Shown here: positions 31,737 to 41,978 of the stretch, piece by piece
How the letters are laid out: each line of letters begins with the position of its first letter
How positions within the stretch are numbered: position 1 is the stretch's first letter
IMG/VR virus record: IMGVR_UViG_3300043331_001241
Coordinates: 1 to 48,797 of that record
Length of the DNA stretch: 48,797 nt
Strand: one strand, 5' to 3'
DNA from: a virus
Program-made: the position numbers and the translations under genes
Notes under the pieces: generated by a model
What the model saw: only the letters and a program-made list of their open reading frames with translations
Told to the model about the DNA's origin: nothing
Database searches by the model: none

Positions 31737-33961
31737 TGGCGGCGAACACACAGCGCGGCCTGCTCCGGGTGGCGACCGAGCTGCAGGCGCAGGGCAGCGT
31801 CGATCACGCCGGGCTGTCGGCCGGGCTCTCCACCGTCGCCGCCGGCTTCGCCCAGATCGGCAACGACGTCGGCAGGATCGCCGACCATGCCGCCGCCGTC
31901 GAGGGCACCGAGGCCGGCCGGCTCGCCGGCCTCGATCCGGAATTCCGGCCGACCAAATCGATGACCATCCGCGGCGAGGCCTACGACCAGGCCGGTATCG
32001 CCGTCTACGGCGCCCGGGCGAAGGAGCGCTTCGCGGCCGATCTGGCCGACGCCTACGACAAGCACCAGGACGATCCGCAAGCCCTTGCCGCCGCGCTCGA
32101 GGCCAAGCGCAACAGCTGGCTCGGCGAGACCATTCCGGAGATCCGGCCCGAGCTCGAGCTGATGTTCGACAAGAGCCGCTTCAGCTATATGCGCCAGGCG
32201 GCGCGGGCGCAGGCGGCGCGGGTCGCGGCCGACCAGACCGCGGCGCTGCAGAGCGAGCTCAGCCTGCAGCTCAAGACCGTCGATCAGCGCGCCTATGCGC
32301 TCGGGCTCGACGAGAAGGCCGACGCCGTTCTCGCCTCCGACATCGAGGAGCTGGCCAAGACGCTCGGCCGCCGCGGCCTCGATGGCAAGCCGCTGGTCGC
32401 GCCCGGCCGGGCGCGGCAGATCCTCGACGGCACCAAGGAACAGGTGACGACAGCGCGGCTGATGGGCGCCTTCGAGCGCACCGAAGGCCTCGAGGCGAAG
32501 CAGGCCTTCATCGACAAGCTCCGCGAGGATTTCGGCAAGAGCGAAGGGCTCGCCAAGGTCTATGACTTCGACGGCTTCACGAAGGTCGAGCGGGCGCTCG
32601 AGGCGGACCTGACCCGCGCCGCTTCCCAGCACAATGCCGAATTGCGCGTGCTGCAGGGGGCGATCAAGTCTCAGGCCGAGCTGGCGAAGAAAGGGTTTGC
32701 CCCGCCGCCGGACGAGCTCGCCGCGCTGAAGGCCAAGGTCGCCGCGAGCGGCAGCCCGGAGCTCACCGCCGGCCTGGCACAGGCGGAGAACCTGCTGCAA
32801 TGGCAGTCGGCCGCGCGGGTGATGCCGCCGGCGCAGCTCGACCAGCTCGTCACCGCCGAGCGCGAGCGCCTCGCCAAGGGCGGGGCAACACCGTTCGAAA
32901 CCGAGCGTCTGGCGCTGGCGGACAGCCTGCTCGACACCATGCATACCGAGCTCGCCAAGGACCCGCTCGGCTGGGCGGACCGCGTCGGGCTTCTGCCCGT
33001 GACGCCGCTCGATTTCTCCGACGAGGTCGAGGCGGCGGCCTCGCTCCGGACGCGCATCGCCCAGGCCGAGCAGGTGGCGGCACACTACGGCCAGAAGCCG
33101 CAATATCTGCGTCCCGACGAAAAGCGCGGGCTGACGACGCTGATGAACCAGGGCGGGGCGCCGATGCTCGGCATCGCCGACGCCGTCGCCGGCGCCGCCG
33201 AGGATCGGACGCCGGCCATTCTCGGCGAGCTGTTCGACGAAGCGCCCGCCCTCGCCATGCTCGCCGGCCTGAGCAACACCGCCGGCCGCACCAAGGCCGC
33301 GGTCGATGCCGCCGACGGGCTGGCGCTGACGAAAAGCGAGGAAGGCAAGAAGCTGATCGCCGGGCTGATGCCGAAGGCAACCGATCTGCGCGCTTCGGCC
33401 GCCAACGTCATCGGCGATGCCCTCGCCGACATGCCGCGCTCGGAAGGGGCGGCGATTGCGCTCGCCAGTCAGATCTATGCCCCGCGCGCGCTGCGCCAGG
33501 GCCTCACCGCCTTCGACAGCGGCCTGTGGGAACAGTCGCTGCGCGAGGCGCTCGGCGAGCATGTGGTGAACGGCGAAACCTACGGCGGCATCGTCGAGAA
33601 CGATCTCTCTGGCTGGCGTAGAGAGCGCAAGATCGTGCTGCCGCCCAATGTCCGGCAATCCGGCTGGCGCGAAGTGGTCGACATGATCACGGCCGGGGAC
33701 CTGGCCGCCGCGGATCTCGGCAATCCCGTCGGCGAGGACGGCAAGAGCGTGCCCGTCGAGCGGCTGAAGAACATGCGTCTGGTGCAGATGCTCGGCGTCG
33801 GCCGCTATGCGGTGGCAGCCGATGACGGCGCCATGCCCGGCGAGGAGAGGTTCGTCTACCGCAACCGGCCCGGTGATCCCTTCGTGCTCGACATCGGCAA
33901 GCTGGCACCGCGCCTCGCCAAGCGCCGGCCGGACCTGTTCCTCGGTGGCGGAGGCGGCTGA
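31736..33961 (+). CDS. Internal virion protein (T7 gp15-like)
   Basis: 741 residues, almost wholly helical and soluble, with no known enzyme motif. Length, position between the gp14-like and the giant protein, and translational coupling on both sides (TGATG) fit the middle core/ejection protein that spans the periplasm. Assignment is by synteny and composition rather than by a motif. Confidence 0.65.
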   Translation: MAANTQRGLLRVATELQAQGSVDHAGLSAGLSTVAAGFAQIGNDVGRIADHAAAVEGTEAGRLAGLDPEFRPTKSMTIRGEAYDQAGIAVYGARAKERFAADLADAYDKHQDDPQALAAALEAKRNSWLGETIPEIRPELELMFDKSRFSYMRQAARAQAARVAADQTAALQSELSLQLKTVDQRAYALGLDEKADAVLASDIEELAKTLGRRGLDGKPLVAPGRARQILDGTKEQVTTARLMGAFERTEGLEAKQAFIDKLREDFGKSEGLAKVYDFDGFTKVERALEADLTRAASQHNAELRVLQGAIKSQAELAKKGFAPPPDELAALKAKVAASGSPELTAGLAQAENLLQWQSAARVMPPAQLDQLVTAERERLAKGGATPFETERLALADSLLDTMHTELAKDPLGWADRVGLLPVTPLDFSDEVEAAASLRTRIAQAEQVAAHYGQKPQYLRPDEKRGLTTLMNQGGAPMLGIADAVAGAAEDRTPAILGELFDEAPALAMLAGLSNTAGRTKAAVDAADGLALTKSEEGKKLIAGLMPKATDLRASAANVIGDALADMPRSEGAAIALASQIYAPRALRQGLTAFDSGLWEQSLREALGEHVVNGETYGGIVENDLSGWRRERKIVLPPNVRQSGWREVVDMITAGDLAAADLGNPVGEDGKSVPVERLKNMRLVQMLGVGRYAVAADDGAMPGEERFVYRNRPGDPFVLDIGKLAPRLAKRRPDLFLGGGGG

Positions 33962-36900
33962 TGTTCTACGAGCGCCCTTTAAGGGATTTTTCGCGCGGCG
34001 TGCCGAGCGGCAGCGTCACCACGCTCGGCGAGATCTGGGATGCGACCTGGGATTCCACCCGGATGGTCGACAATTTCAACGGCTCGGCGGTCGCGCTCGA
34101 GCGCGCCTATGATGCGCGCAATGACGCTATCCGCCGAGCGGTCGGCATTGAGCTGCAGAACCCGATGCGCGATTTCCTCGACGATCGCGGCCAGATCGGC
34201 CAGGTGCCGTTCGGCAAGGGCACCGTCACCGGCCGGCCCGGCATCGGCTACAATCCGCAGGACCCGCACGCACGCTACCAGACCGAGCTGGAAAAGCTTG
34301 CCGAGCAGCATCCGGGTTTTGCCGACATCATCGCCGCCGATCGGCCGGTGATCCAGGACGCGCGCCGGCTGGCGGGGGCGGCCGAGCGGCGGTTCGACGA
34401 TGTCTGGGCGCGATCGAATGGGTCCTTGAGCGCCTGGGCGACGCGGCTGACCGCCGGCTTCGGCGGCACCTTCACCGATCCGGTCAATGTCGCGACCGGC
34501 GTCCTGCTCGGCCCGTTCGGCGAGGCCGGCGCCGGCATCAAGGGCCTCGTCTGGATGGGCATCAAGGCCGGCGCCGCCAATGCCGCCGGCGAGGCCGTCG
34601 TGCAGCCCTTCGTGCAGGATTGGCGCAAACAGGCCGGGCTGCCGCACGGACTCGACATCGCCGCAACCAATGTCGCCGCGGCCGCGCTGTTCGGCTTCGG
34701 CCTCGACGCCGGCGTCCGATCGGCGATCCGCGGCGTCCGCCGTGCCATCGGCCGCCCCTATCTCGGCCCGTCGCCAGAGACTCAGGGGAGCCCGAGGACA
34801 GGCGAAGGCTTGGCGCCGTCCGCTGAGCCGACGAGGTCCGTTGATCCCATTGCCGCCCTGCAGGGCGCGGCGGAAGCGGCACCCGCGGGGTCTCCCTTGC
34901 GAAAAGCCGCCGATCTCGACCCGGCCGCGCTGCGTGAAGTCGCCGAAGCGAGCGGCGCCATCGCCGATCCGGCAGTGCGCGGCGGGCTCGCCGAGTTAGA
35001 GACCAATGAGGCCTTCGCCGGAATCAACAAGCCCGAAGAGACCGGGCTGGCGACGCCGGAGCATTTGCGGCAATTGGCCAGCGCAGTCCGCCATGCCGCC
35101 TCGAGCGATGAGCCGCCTCCCGGCCATGCTGTCGCCGCGCCGCCGGCCAAACCGGGGCCCGACCTGGCGGATTCCGCAGCCGCCAGACTCGGCGGCACTG
35201 AGATGCTCGAGGGCAAGCCGGTCCACTTCCTCGCCGTCGATCCTCTGACGGTCCTCACCGACGCTTCCACATTCCAGTTCAAATCGGAGGGCGACGCCGC
35301 CGGCGTCACCGCGCGGCTCCGCAGCGTCAAACGCTGGGACCCGCTTTCGGCCGGTAAGGCGTTCATTTTCGAACGCCTCAATGGCGAGCTGGTGATCGCC
35401 GACGGCCATCAGCGCCGCGGGCTTGCTGCACGCCTCGCCGATCAGCAGCCGAAGCCCATGTTGCACGCCTATGTGTTCCGCGAGGCCGACGGCTGGACGC
35501 CGGCGGACGTGCGCGCCCATGCGGCGCTGAAGAACATGCGCGAGCTCTCCGGCACTGCCGTCGACATGGCCAAGGTGATGCGCGAGCGCCCGGACCTCAT
35601 CGATGACAGCCTGCCGCTCTCCGACGGCAAGATGCGCGAGGCGGTGATGCTCGCCCGCCTCAGCGACGAAGCCTTCGGCGCCGTCGTCGCCGGCCGGCTG
35701 CCGCCGACCTTCGCGGCGCTGATCGGCGAGCATGTCACCGACCCGTCCCGCCATGCCGGCCTGCTCAACGAAATCGCGGCGGCGGACCTGGCCAACGCCG
35801 CCCAGGCGCGGTTCTATCTCGCCCAGCTGCTCGAGCTGCCGACCACGACCGAGACCCAGATCACCCTGTTCGGCGAGGAGTCAATCACCCGCACGCTGAT
35901 GGCGGAGCGCTCCCGCGTCCTCGATGCCGCCTTGCGAGGTCTGAAATCCGACAAGCGGATTTTTGGCCTGCTCGAGCGCGAAGCCCGCCGGATCTCCGAA
36001 GGCGGCAATGTGCTCGACCGCGAGGGCAACGCCGCCCGGGCGCAGGATGCCGGCCAGCTCGGCGAGCTGATCGAGAAACTGGCGACCACACGCGGCACCG
36101 TGGCGACGCTGCTCAATGACGCGGCGATCGCCGTCTCGCGCGGTCTCTCGGCGGCGCAGGCCTCCCGCGCCTTCGTGCGCCGGATCGGCGACATCCTAGA
36201 CACCGACGGCATCAACGGTCTGCTGAAGGCGGAACCCGTCGCGGCTGCCGAGACGGCGCCCTCGCGCATCGATGAGCCGAACGGACCGGAGGCCAAGGCG
36301 CAGATCGAAGCGCTCGAGCAAAACGCTGATCAGGGCGTGATGTTCGCGCTTCGCGCCTTCCACGGCTCGCCGCATGATTTCGATCGTTTTGATATTTCAA
36401 GGATCGGCAGCGGCGAGGGGGCGCAGGTCTTCGGGCACGGGCTGTATTTCGCCGAGGCGCAAGGCGTGGCCGAGGCTTACAAGGACGCGCTTGGAGGCAC
36501 AAAATACAAGGTTGGCGATGACGTTTTCAGCGATCCGGCAACCGTCAGATGGGCTGGCGCAAAAGAGCGCGGAGAGGATCTTGCGCCCGAACTCCAGAAA
36601 CACCGCGCCGATGCCGATCATTGGCAGAAGGTAGCTGACGAGGCCAGGGAGAAGGGCAATATCGGAACGCTGGGCCGAGCGCTCGATTTCCATTTCTCGG
36701 CAAAGGAGAATGCCGACGCCATCGAGCGCGTGATGACGCATGATGTAAGCCCGGTCAATCCCGGCGCGCTCTATGAAGTCTCGCTCGATGTCGAGCATCA
36801 CCAGCTCCTAGATTGGGATAAGCGCTTCGAACAGCAATCGCCTGAAGTTCAGGAAGCCTTGAAGCGGCTGCCCGTTGTCAAAGCAATGCTTGACCAGGAG

Positions 36901-39900
36901 AAGGCCGTTAGCGATCTGCGTCGTCAAATTGATGAGCTGAAATCGGAGCCATTGACACGCGAGATTGGCGAGAAGGGAGGCGAACTTCAGCGCCAGCTAC
37001 TTAAGGAGGCGCGCAAGGCAGAGCAACTCGACAACGACTTCCATGATTTCCACTCACTGGCGAATACGCCAGAAGCGGTGGCGGCCCTCCGCGAAGCCGG
37101 CATCCCCGGCATCCGCTACCTCGACCAAGGCTCCCGCGACCTCGGCGACGGCACCCGTAACGTCGTCATCTTCGACGACAGCCTGGTGAGGATCACCGCG
37201 AAGAACGGCAAGCCGGTCACCGGCGCTGAGCGGCAGGGCCTCATCGACCAGATGTTCGGGGTTGCCCACCGGACATCCCAGCCTGCGCGAGCGCCCTGGG
37301 ATGGCCGCGCGACGATCACGGGTCGCTACGCCGGCGAGGCGGCAGTAATGCGCGCCGCGATCGACAAGGCGATCGGCAACGTGCTGCCGCCTTCCTGGCG
37401 GCACGAGGCGCGCGACGTGCTGGTTTATGACGGCCGCGAGGTCGAGGGCTTTGCCGATCCGCATGAGCGCATCGTCTATGTCTCGATGGCGGCGCTCGAT
37501 CCGCTCGAGCGGGCCTATGAAGAAGCCGGCCACGCGCTGAAGGCGGCGAAGCTGATCCCGGAGGCCGATTATGAGATCCTGCGCGCCGAGGCCCGGCGCC
37601 TCGGCGCGCGCGCGCATTTTGACATCGACGGCCGTTATGGTCAGCTCTACGGCCAACGCTGGCAAGGCGCAGCGCTCGAGGGCCGGCTCGAGGAAGAGGC
37701 GATCATGCAGATGATCGCCGCCCATGCCACCGGCAAGACATTCGGCGAGCCGACATCCGCCGCCAGGCGCATTCTCGATCGGATCGTGAAATTCTTCCGC
37801 GCCATCGGCGAGGCACTCAAAGGTCGCGGCTTCCGCACTTACGAGGATGTGTTCGAGGACCTGGTCTCTGGGCGCATGGCGCGGCCGGAGGCACTGCCTG
37901 AGGCGCAGATCGCCGATGGCTTGGCCCGGATGCGCGAGGTGATGTTTGCCACCGGCGAGGGCGATGGCAAGGGCGCGGCCGCCCGGCGGTTCGAGATCTA
38001 CACCCAGCCGCCGGCGAACCCCTGGAAGGATTGGGAAGCCAACCGAAAGCTGTTCGATCAGAATCCCGCGGCTGTCTTCAACGAGCACGCCGAGCGGTTT
38101 CCGCCCAATCTCCACGAGCTGTCGCGGGCCGTGAACTTATCCGTTGCCGAGGTCGCCAGCCGGCTGTCCAAAGCCGACCTCAATATCGACACGCCCAACA
38201 AGCGGCGCATGTTCGCCGAGATGGTGCAGGTGCTGAATGCAGAAGATGCCGCGGCGGCCGAGCCGGCGCCGAAAGCGCCTGAAACAGGCGGCGCGCCTGA
38301 AACCGGCGGCAGTGCCGGCGGCGCGCCCGCCAAGCCCAAAGCCGGCAAGAGCACCCCCAGCGGCCGCGCGACCGGCAATATCCGCGACCTGATCAACGGC
38401 TCGCTAGCCGAAGGCAGGCTCACCCGCGAAGAGGCCGAGGCGATGCTTGCCCGCTTCGATGAGCTCGAGCGCCACTACCGCGAGAACCCCGCACAGGCTG
38501 CCGAGCAGCTCGCCGAGGAGATCGACGCCGAGGCGCTGCTGCGTCAGCGCCAGCGTTTGCTCGGCGAACAGCGGCGCGCACAAATCGAGAGCTTCATCCT
38601 CGATTTCCGCGACGAGCGCGGCCAGCCGGACCCCGCGCGCGCCATGGTCGCCATGCTCGACCATCACGGCGTCGTCGCGCTGCCGGCCGGCATCTCGAGC
38701 GCCGTCGGCCGCGAGCGCGCGATCATGGGCACATCGATGGCGCGGATGACCGACATGCTCGCCGAGTTCACACGCTCGCGCCTGACCGGCCGCACCCGCA
38801 ACCGGGCGCGGCTGGACAATGTCGTGCGCGAGCTGTTCGGCGAGGACAGCGGCGACGCTGCCGCGAGGCAGTTCGCCCGCACCTGGTCTGAGGTCGCCGA
38901 GGATCTGCGCCAGCGCTACAACGCCGCCGGCGGGGCGATCGGCCGGCTGGAGCAATGGGGCCTGCCGCAGGCGCATGACCGGGTCGCGCTTCTGAGGCGC
39001 GGCATGCAGCGCTGGATCGGCGACATCACCCCGCTGCTCGATCCGGCCCGGATGCGCAACCCGCTGACCGGCAATGCGATGACCCAGGACGAGCTGCGCC
39101 GGTCGCTGGAATGGATCTACCGCGAGATCACCTCCGACGGCTGGCACGAGCGCGAGGCCTCGATGGTCCGCCGCGGCCTGGGCTCGGTCGCCAATCAGCG
39201 CGGCGCGCATCGCTTCCTGATATTCAGGAACGCCGACGCCTGGCTCAGGTACCAGGCCGATTACGGCGCCGGTGCAAATGCGTTCGTCACCATGATGAGC
39301 CACCTGCGTGGCATGGCGCGGGACATCGCCGACATGGAGGTCATGGGCCCGAATCCGCGGGCGATGCTGACCTACCTGCAGGAGGTGGTGACCAAGCACG
39401 CCGCCCAGCGGGCGGCCGGCCTGCCGGCCCTGTTCCCCGAGGTCACCCGCGTCACCGGCCGGCGCATCGAAGGCGAGGGCAATTGGGCGGCGGTGAAGAA
39501 CGCCCAGGACTACGGCCGCTCGATGATCGAGCTCGCCGAGAACATGTACAACATCCGGCGCGGCCACGCTGGCGCGGTCGTGAATTCCCGCGTCGCCGCC
39601 GTGTTCGACGTGATGCGCAACCTCAATGTCGCCAACCAGCTCGGCGGCGCCTTCCTGTCGGCCGCCACCGATGTCGGCTTCCAGCGCTCCGCCCGCGCCT
39701 TCGCCGGCCTGTCGCAGACCCGGATCGTCGGCGATATCCTACGCGAGAATTTCAGCCGCGAGTCCCGCTTCGACGCCGTGCGCGCCGGCCTGATCCTCGA
39801 CTCGGCGCTCGACACGCTGAAAGAGGATGCCCGGTTCTTCGGCGGCATGAACGGGCCGGCCTGGTCGCGGGTGATCGCCGACCGCACCCTGAACTGGAGC

Positions 39901-40917
39901 CTGCTGCAGACATGGACCCAGGCCGGCCGGCACGCCTGGGGCAAGGCGGTGATGCTGGAGTTCGCCGACCATGTCGCCAGCCCCTTTGCCGAGCTGCCGG
40001 CACGGCTGCGCTCGATGCTCGGGCGCTATGGCCTGGATAGCGGCGACTGGGACGGCATGCGGCTCGACGCCGGCGGAAGCCCCCGCGAAGGCCTCGACTA
40101 TCTGACGCCGATGGGCATCTGGGAGGCGCGCCAAGCTGCGGGGCTCACCGACACGCTTCACGAGCGCTATCTCGAGATGATCCTGCAGGAGAGCGAATAT
40201 GCCGTGCCGATGGGCACGCTCGAGGCGCAGGCGCGTTCCTATGGCCGGCTGCGGCGCGGCGTGGCTGTAGACGAGCTCCGCCGATCGGCGATGCAGTACA
40301 AGATGTTCGGGCTCACCGTGGCCATGCTGCAGTCGCAGCGCATCGTCGCCGAAACCCTTATGCGCGGTGTGGTGACGGGTGCGAAGATCGCCGCGGGCCT
40401 CGTCATCGGCACCACCTTGCTCGGCGCGCTCTCGGTCCAGCTCAAGGAGCTGTCGCGCGGCAAGGATGCGCGGCCGATGACGGATGCGAAATTCTGGCTC
40501 GCGGCCTTCCTGCAGGGCGGCGGCGCCGGCATCTTCGGCGACTTCCTGTTCGCCGAGCAGAACCGCTTCGGCGGCGGCCTTGCCGAAACCGTCGCCGGGC
40601 CGACCGTCGGCAACGTCGCTCAGGCGCTGCGATTGACGGCCGGCAACCTGCAGCGTGGCGTTAAGGGCGAGAAGACGAATTTCGGGCGCGAGGCGGTGCA
40701 GTTCCTCGGACGGAACACGCCGGGTTCCTCGCTGTGGTATCTGCGCCTCGGCTATGAGCGCGTGCTCCTCGATCAGTTGCAGGAGCTCGCCGACCCGGAA
40801 GCCAAGGCCGCCTGGCGCCGGCGCGTGCAGATGCAGAAGCGCGATTACGGCAACGACTTTTACTGGATGCCCGGCGAGCTGGCGCCGCGGCGGGCGCCGG
40901 CGTTCTCCACCCGCTGA
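33961..40917 (+). CDS. Giant ejected internal virion protein with ParB-like and ADP-ribosyltransferase-like domains
   Basis: 2318 residues, the largest gene. Domains seen in order: a ParB-like polyvalent domain (about 417-500) with VIADGHQRRGLAARLAD; an ADP-ribosyltransferase-like domain (about 798-1080) starting FHGSPHDFDRFDISRIG, with GHGLYFAEA and ending NVVIFDDSLV; a degenerate metallopeptidase-like domain (about 1129-1310) with EEAGHALKAAK in place of HExxH; then a long helical region matching the T7 gp16-type core protein, with a hydrophobic segment (GAKIAAGLVIGTTLLGALSV) near 2140. It lacks the gp16-type N-terminal transglycosylase. The family is ejected with DNA, so the enzyme domains would act inside the newly infected cell; this is inference. 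The section after GHGLYFAEA (about 36490-37060) is less GC-rich than its surroundings, hinting at domain swapping. Confidence 0.78.
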   Translation: MFYERPLRDFSRGVPSGSVTTLGEIWDATWDSTRMVDNFNGSAVALERAYDARNDAIRRAVGIELQNPMRDFLDDRGQIGQVPFGKGTVTGRPGIGYNPQDPHARYQTELEKLAEQHPGFADIIAADRPVIQDARRLAGAAERRFDDVWARSNGSLSAWATRLTAGFGGTFTDPVNVATGVLLGPFGEAGAGIKGLVWMGIKAGAANAAGEAVVQPFVQDWRKQAGLPHGLDIAATNVAAAALFGFGLDAGVRSAIRGVRRAIGRPYLGPSPETQGSPRTGEGLAPSAEPTRSVDPIAALQGAAEAAPAGSPLRKAADLDPAALREVAEASGAIADPAVRGGLAELETNEAFAGINKPEETGLATPEHLRQLASAVRHAASSDEPPPGHAVAAPPAKPGPDLADSAAARLGGTEMLEGKPVHFLAVDPLTVLTDASTFQFKSEGDAAGVTARLRSVKRWDPLSAGKAFIFERLNGELVIADGHQRRGLAARLADQQPKPMLHAYVFREADGWTPADVRAHAALKNMRELSGTAVDMAKVMRERPDLIDDSLPLSDGKMREAVMLARLSDEAFGAVVAGRLPPTFAALIGEHVTDPSRHAGLLNEIAAADLANAAQARFYLAQLLELPTTTETQITLFGEESITRTLMAERSRVLDAALRGLKSDKRIFGLLEREARRISEGGNVLDREGNAARAQDAGQLGELIEKLATTRGTVATLLNDAAIAVSRGLSAAQASRAFVRRIGDILDTDGINGLLKAEPVAAAETAPSRIDEPNGPEAKAQIEALEQNADQGVMFALRAFHGSPHDFDRFDISRIGSGEGAQVFGHGLYFAEAQGVAEAYKDALGGTKYKVGDDVFSDPATVRWAGAKERGEDLAPELQKHRADADHWQKVADEAREKGNIGTLGRALDFHFSAKENADAIERVMTHDVSPVNPGALYEVSLDVEHHQLLDWDKRFEQQSPEVQEALKRLPVVKAMLDQEKAVSDLRRQIDELKSEPLTREIGEKGGELQRQLLKEARKAEQLDNDFHDFHSLANTPEAVAALREAGIPGIRYLDQGSRDLGDGTRNVVIFDDSLVRITAKNGKPVTGAERQGLIDQMFGVAHRTSQPARAPWDGRATITGRYAGEAAVMRAAIDKAIGNVLPPSWRHEARDVLVYDGREVEGFADPHERIVYVSMAALDPLERAYEEAGHALKAAKLIPEADYEILRAEARRLGARAHFDIDGRYGQLYGQRWQGAALEGRLEEEAIMQMIAAHATGKTFGEPTSAARRILDRIVKFFRAIGEALKGRGFRTYEDVFEDLVSGRMARPEALPEAQIADGLARMREVMFATGEGDGKGAAARRFEIYTQPPANPWKDWEANRKLFDQNPAAVFNEHAERFPPNLHELSRAVNLSVAEVASRLSKADLNIDTPNKRRMFAEMVQVLNAEDAAAAEPAPKAPETGGAPETGGSAGGAPAKPKAGKSTPSGRATGNIRDLINGSLAEGRLTREEAEAMLARFDELERHYRENPAQAAEQLAEEIDAEALLRQRQRLLGEQRRAQIESFILDFRDERGQPDPARAMVAMLDHHGVVALPAGISSAVGRERAIMGTSMARMTDMLAEFTRSRLTGRTRNRARLDNVVRELFGEDSGDAAARQFARTWSEVAEDLRQRYNAAGGAIGRLEQWGLPQAHDRVALLRRGMQRWIGDITPLLDPARMRNPLTGNAMTQDELRRSLEWIYREITSDGWHEREASMVRRGLGSVANQRGAHRFLIFRNADAWLRYQADYGAGANAFVTMMSHLRGMARDIADMEVMGPNPRAMLTYLQEVVTKHAAQRAAGLPALFPEVTRVTGRRIEGEGNWAAVKNAQDYGRSMIELAENMYNIRRGHAGAVVNSRVAAVFDVMRNLNVANQLGGAFLSAATDVGFQRSARAFAGLSQTRIVGDILRENFSRESRFDAVRAGLILDSALDTLKEDARFFGGMNGPAWSRVIADRTLNWSLLQTWTQAGRHAWGKAVMLEFADHVASPFAELPARLRSMLGRYGLDSGDWDGMRLDAGGSPREGLDYLTPMGIWEARQAAGLTDTLHERYLEMILQESEYAVPMGTLEAQARSYGRLRRGVAVDELRRSAMQYKMFGLTVAMLQSQRIVAETLMRGVVTGAKIAAGLVIGTTLLGALSVQLKELSRGKDARPMTDAKFWLAAFLQGGGAGIFGDFLFAEQNRFGGGLAETVAGPTVGNVAQALRLTAGNLQRGVKGEKTNFGREAVQFLGRNTPGSSLWYLRLGYERVLLDQLQELADPEAKAAWRRRVQMQKRDYGNDFYWMPGELAPRRAPAFSTR

Positions 40918-40918
40918 G

Positions 40919-40945
40919 TTGACGCACCGCCGGCGCCGTTAAGCT
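40919..40945 (+). promoter_or_regulatory. Probable late promoter, copy 4 (TTGACG-N15-TAAGCT)
   Basis: TTGACG at 40919-40924, 15 bases, TAAGCT at 40940-40945, starting right after the stop of the giant gene. It is followed by GGCGGTCATGG, very like copy 5, and drives the fibre/tailspike cassette. Confidence 0.6.
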
Positions 40946-40952
40946 GGCGGTC

Positions 40953-41576
40953 ATGGCGATCACCACCATCCCCTTTTCGACGCGCAAGGCGGGGTCGTAC
41001 ACGGCCACGGCCGGGCAGACCGTGTTCTTCTTCGGCTTTCCGATCCCGGCCGCCGGCGACATCGATGTCTGGCGCGAACGGGACGGCACGGCAACGCTGC
41101 TGAATCTGGATGCGGACTACACGGTCACCGGCGCCGGCGAGCAGGCGGGCGGCCAGATCACACTGGTGAACGGCGCGCTCGAGGGCGACATCATCGCCAT
41201 CGACGGCGATCTGATCAAGCAGCGCGCCACCAGCTTCGTCGGCGGCATGCCGTTCCAGGCAGCGACCATCGACAGCGATCTCAACCGGCTGGCGATCATG
41301 GTCCAGGAGCTCGCCCGCGAGGTATCCCGCGCGATCCGCCGCGCGGCCGTCGACGAACACCAAGGCGAATTGACGCTGCCGCAGGTCAGCGAGACGACGC
41401 TGCTCGGCCTCGATGTTACGGGCAAGCTCATCCCGTTGCTGCCCAGCGCCCTCAATGTGGGTGCCGTCACGCCGTTCATCGCCACGCTGCTCGACGATCT
41501 GACCGCCGCGGCCGTGCTCTCGACGCTCGGCGCCGGTGCCGCAGTTCACGACTTCAACTTCCAGAATTATCGATAG
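40953..41576 (+). CDS. Tail fibre/tailspike adaptor (T7 gp17 N-terminal-like)
   Basis: 207 residues. The first 130 residues (FSTRKAGSYTATAGQTVFFF, then YTVTGAGEQAGGQITL and GDIIAIDGDLIKQR, FQAATIDSDLNRL) match the tail-attachment domain of T7-type fibres. There is no receptor-binding part, so it probably anchors the separate tailspike encoded two genes on. Little room exists between the promoter motif and the ATG, so the leader is very short. Confidence 0.8.
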   Translation: MAITTIPFSTRKAGSYTATAGQTVFFFGFPIPAAGDIDVWRERDGTATLLNLDADYTVTGAGEQAGGQITLVNGALEGDIIAIDGDLIKQRATSFVGGMPFQAATIDSDLNRLAIMVQELAREVSRAIRRAAVDEHQGELTLPQVSETTLLGLDVTGKLIPLLPSALNVGAVTPFIATLLDDLTAAAVLSTLGAGAAVHDFNFQNYR

Positions 41577-41585
41577 GAGACCGTC

Positions 41586-41978
41586 ATGGCCGCAGAGCCA
41601 GCCTTTGCTTCTACGCCCCGCCATGCGGTCGGCCAGGTCTCGACCGCAAACACCAATCGGGACGGCACCGGCACGATCGCCACCATCCTGTCAGCCGGCG
41701 CCTCCGGATCGAAGATCGAGCGCGTCCGCATCCAGGCGGCAGGCACGACGACGGCGGGCGTGGTGCGGCTGTTCATCCACGACGGCACCAATGCGCGGCT
41801 GATCCGCGAGGTCCTGGTCTCGGCAATCACCCCGAGCACCACGGTCGAGGCCTTCTCAGCCGACGTCGATTTCTCCGGTCCGGACCAGGCGCTCGTCCTG
41901 CCGGCCGGCTATTCGTTGCGGGCCTCGACGCACAATGCCGAGACCTTCAACCTCTTCGCCATCGGCGGAGACTACTGA
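41586..41978 (+). CDS. Phage tail-associated beta-rich protein
   Basis: 130 residues with AGGAGACCGTC before the ATG. Beta-strand pattern (KIERVRIQAAGTTTAGVVRL, LPAGYSLRAST) like small proteins placed beside fibre genes in several prophages. It overlaps the tailspike start (TGATG). Perhaps a minor tail or spike-linker protein. Confidence 0.55.
   Translation: MAAEPAFASTPRHAVGQVSTANTNRDGTGTIATILSAGASGSKIERVRIQAAGTTTAGVVRLFIHDGTNARLIREVLVSAITPSTTVEAFSADVDFSGPDQALVLPAGYSLRASTHNAETFNLFAIGGDY

Noticed and set aside
31253-33658. 801-residue antisense frame opposite the gp14/gp15-like genes
   Set aside because: A shadow of high-GC coding DNA; its sequence is Arg/Leu/Gly-rich without domains, and the plus-strand genes are coupled and syntenic.
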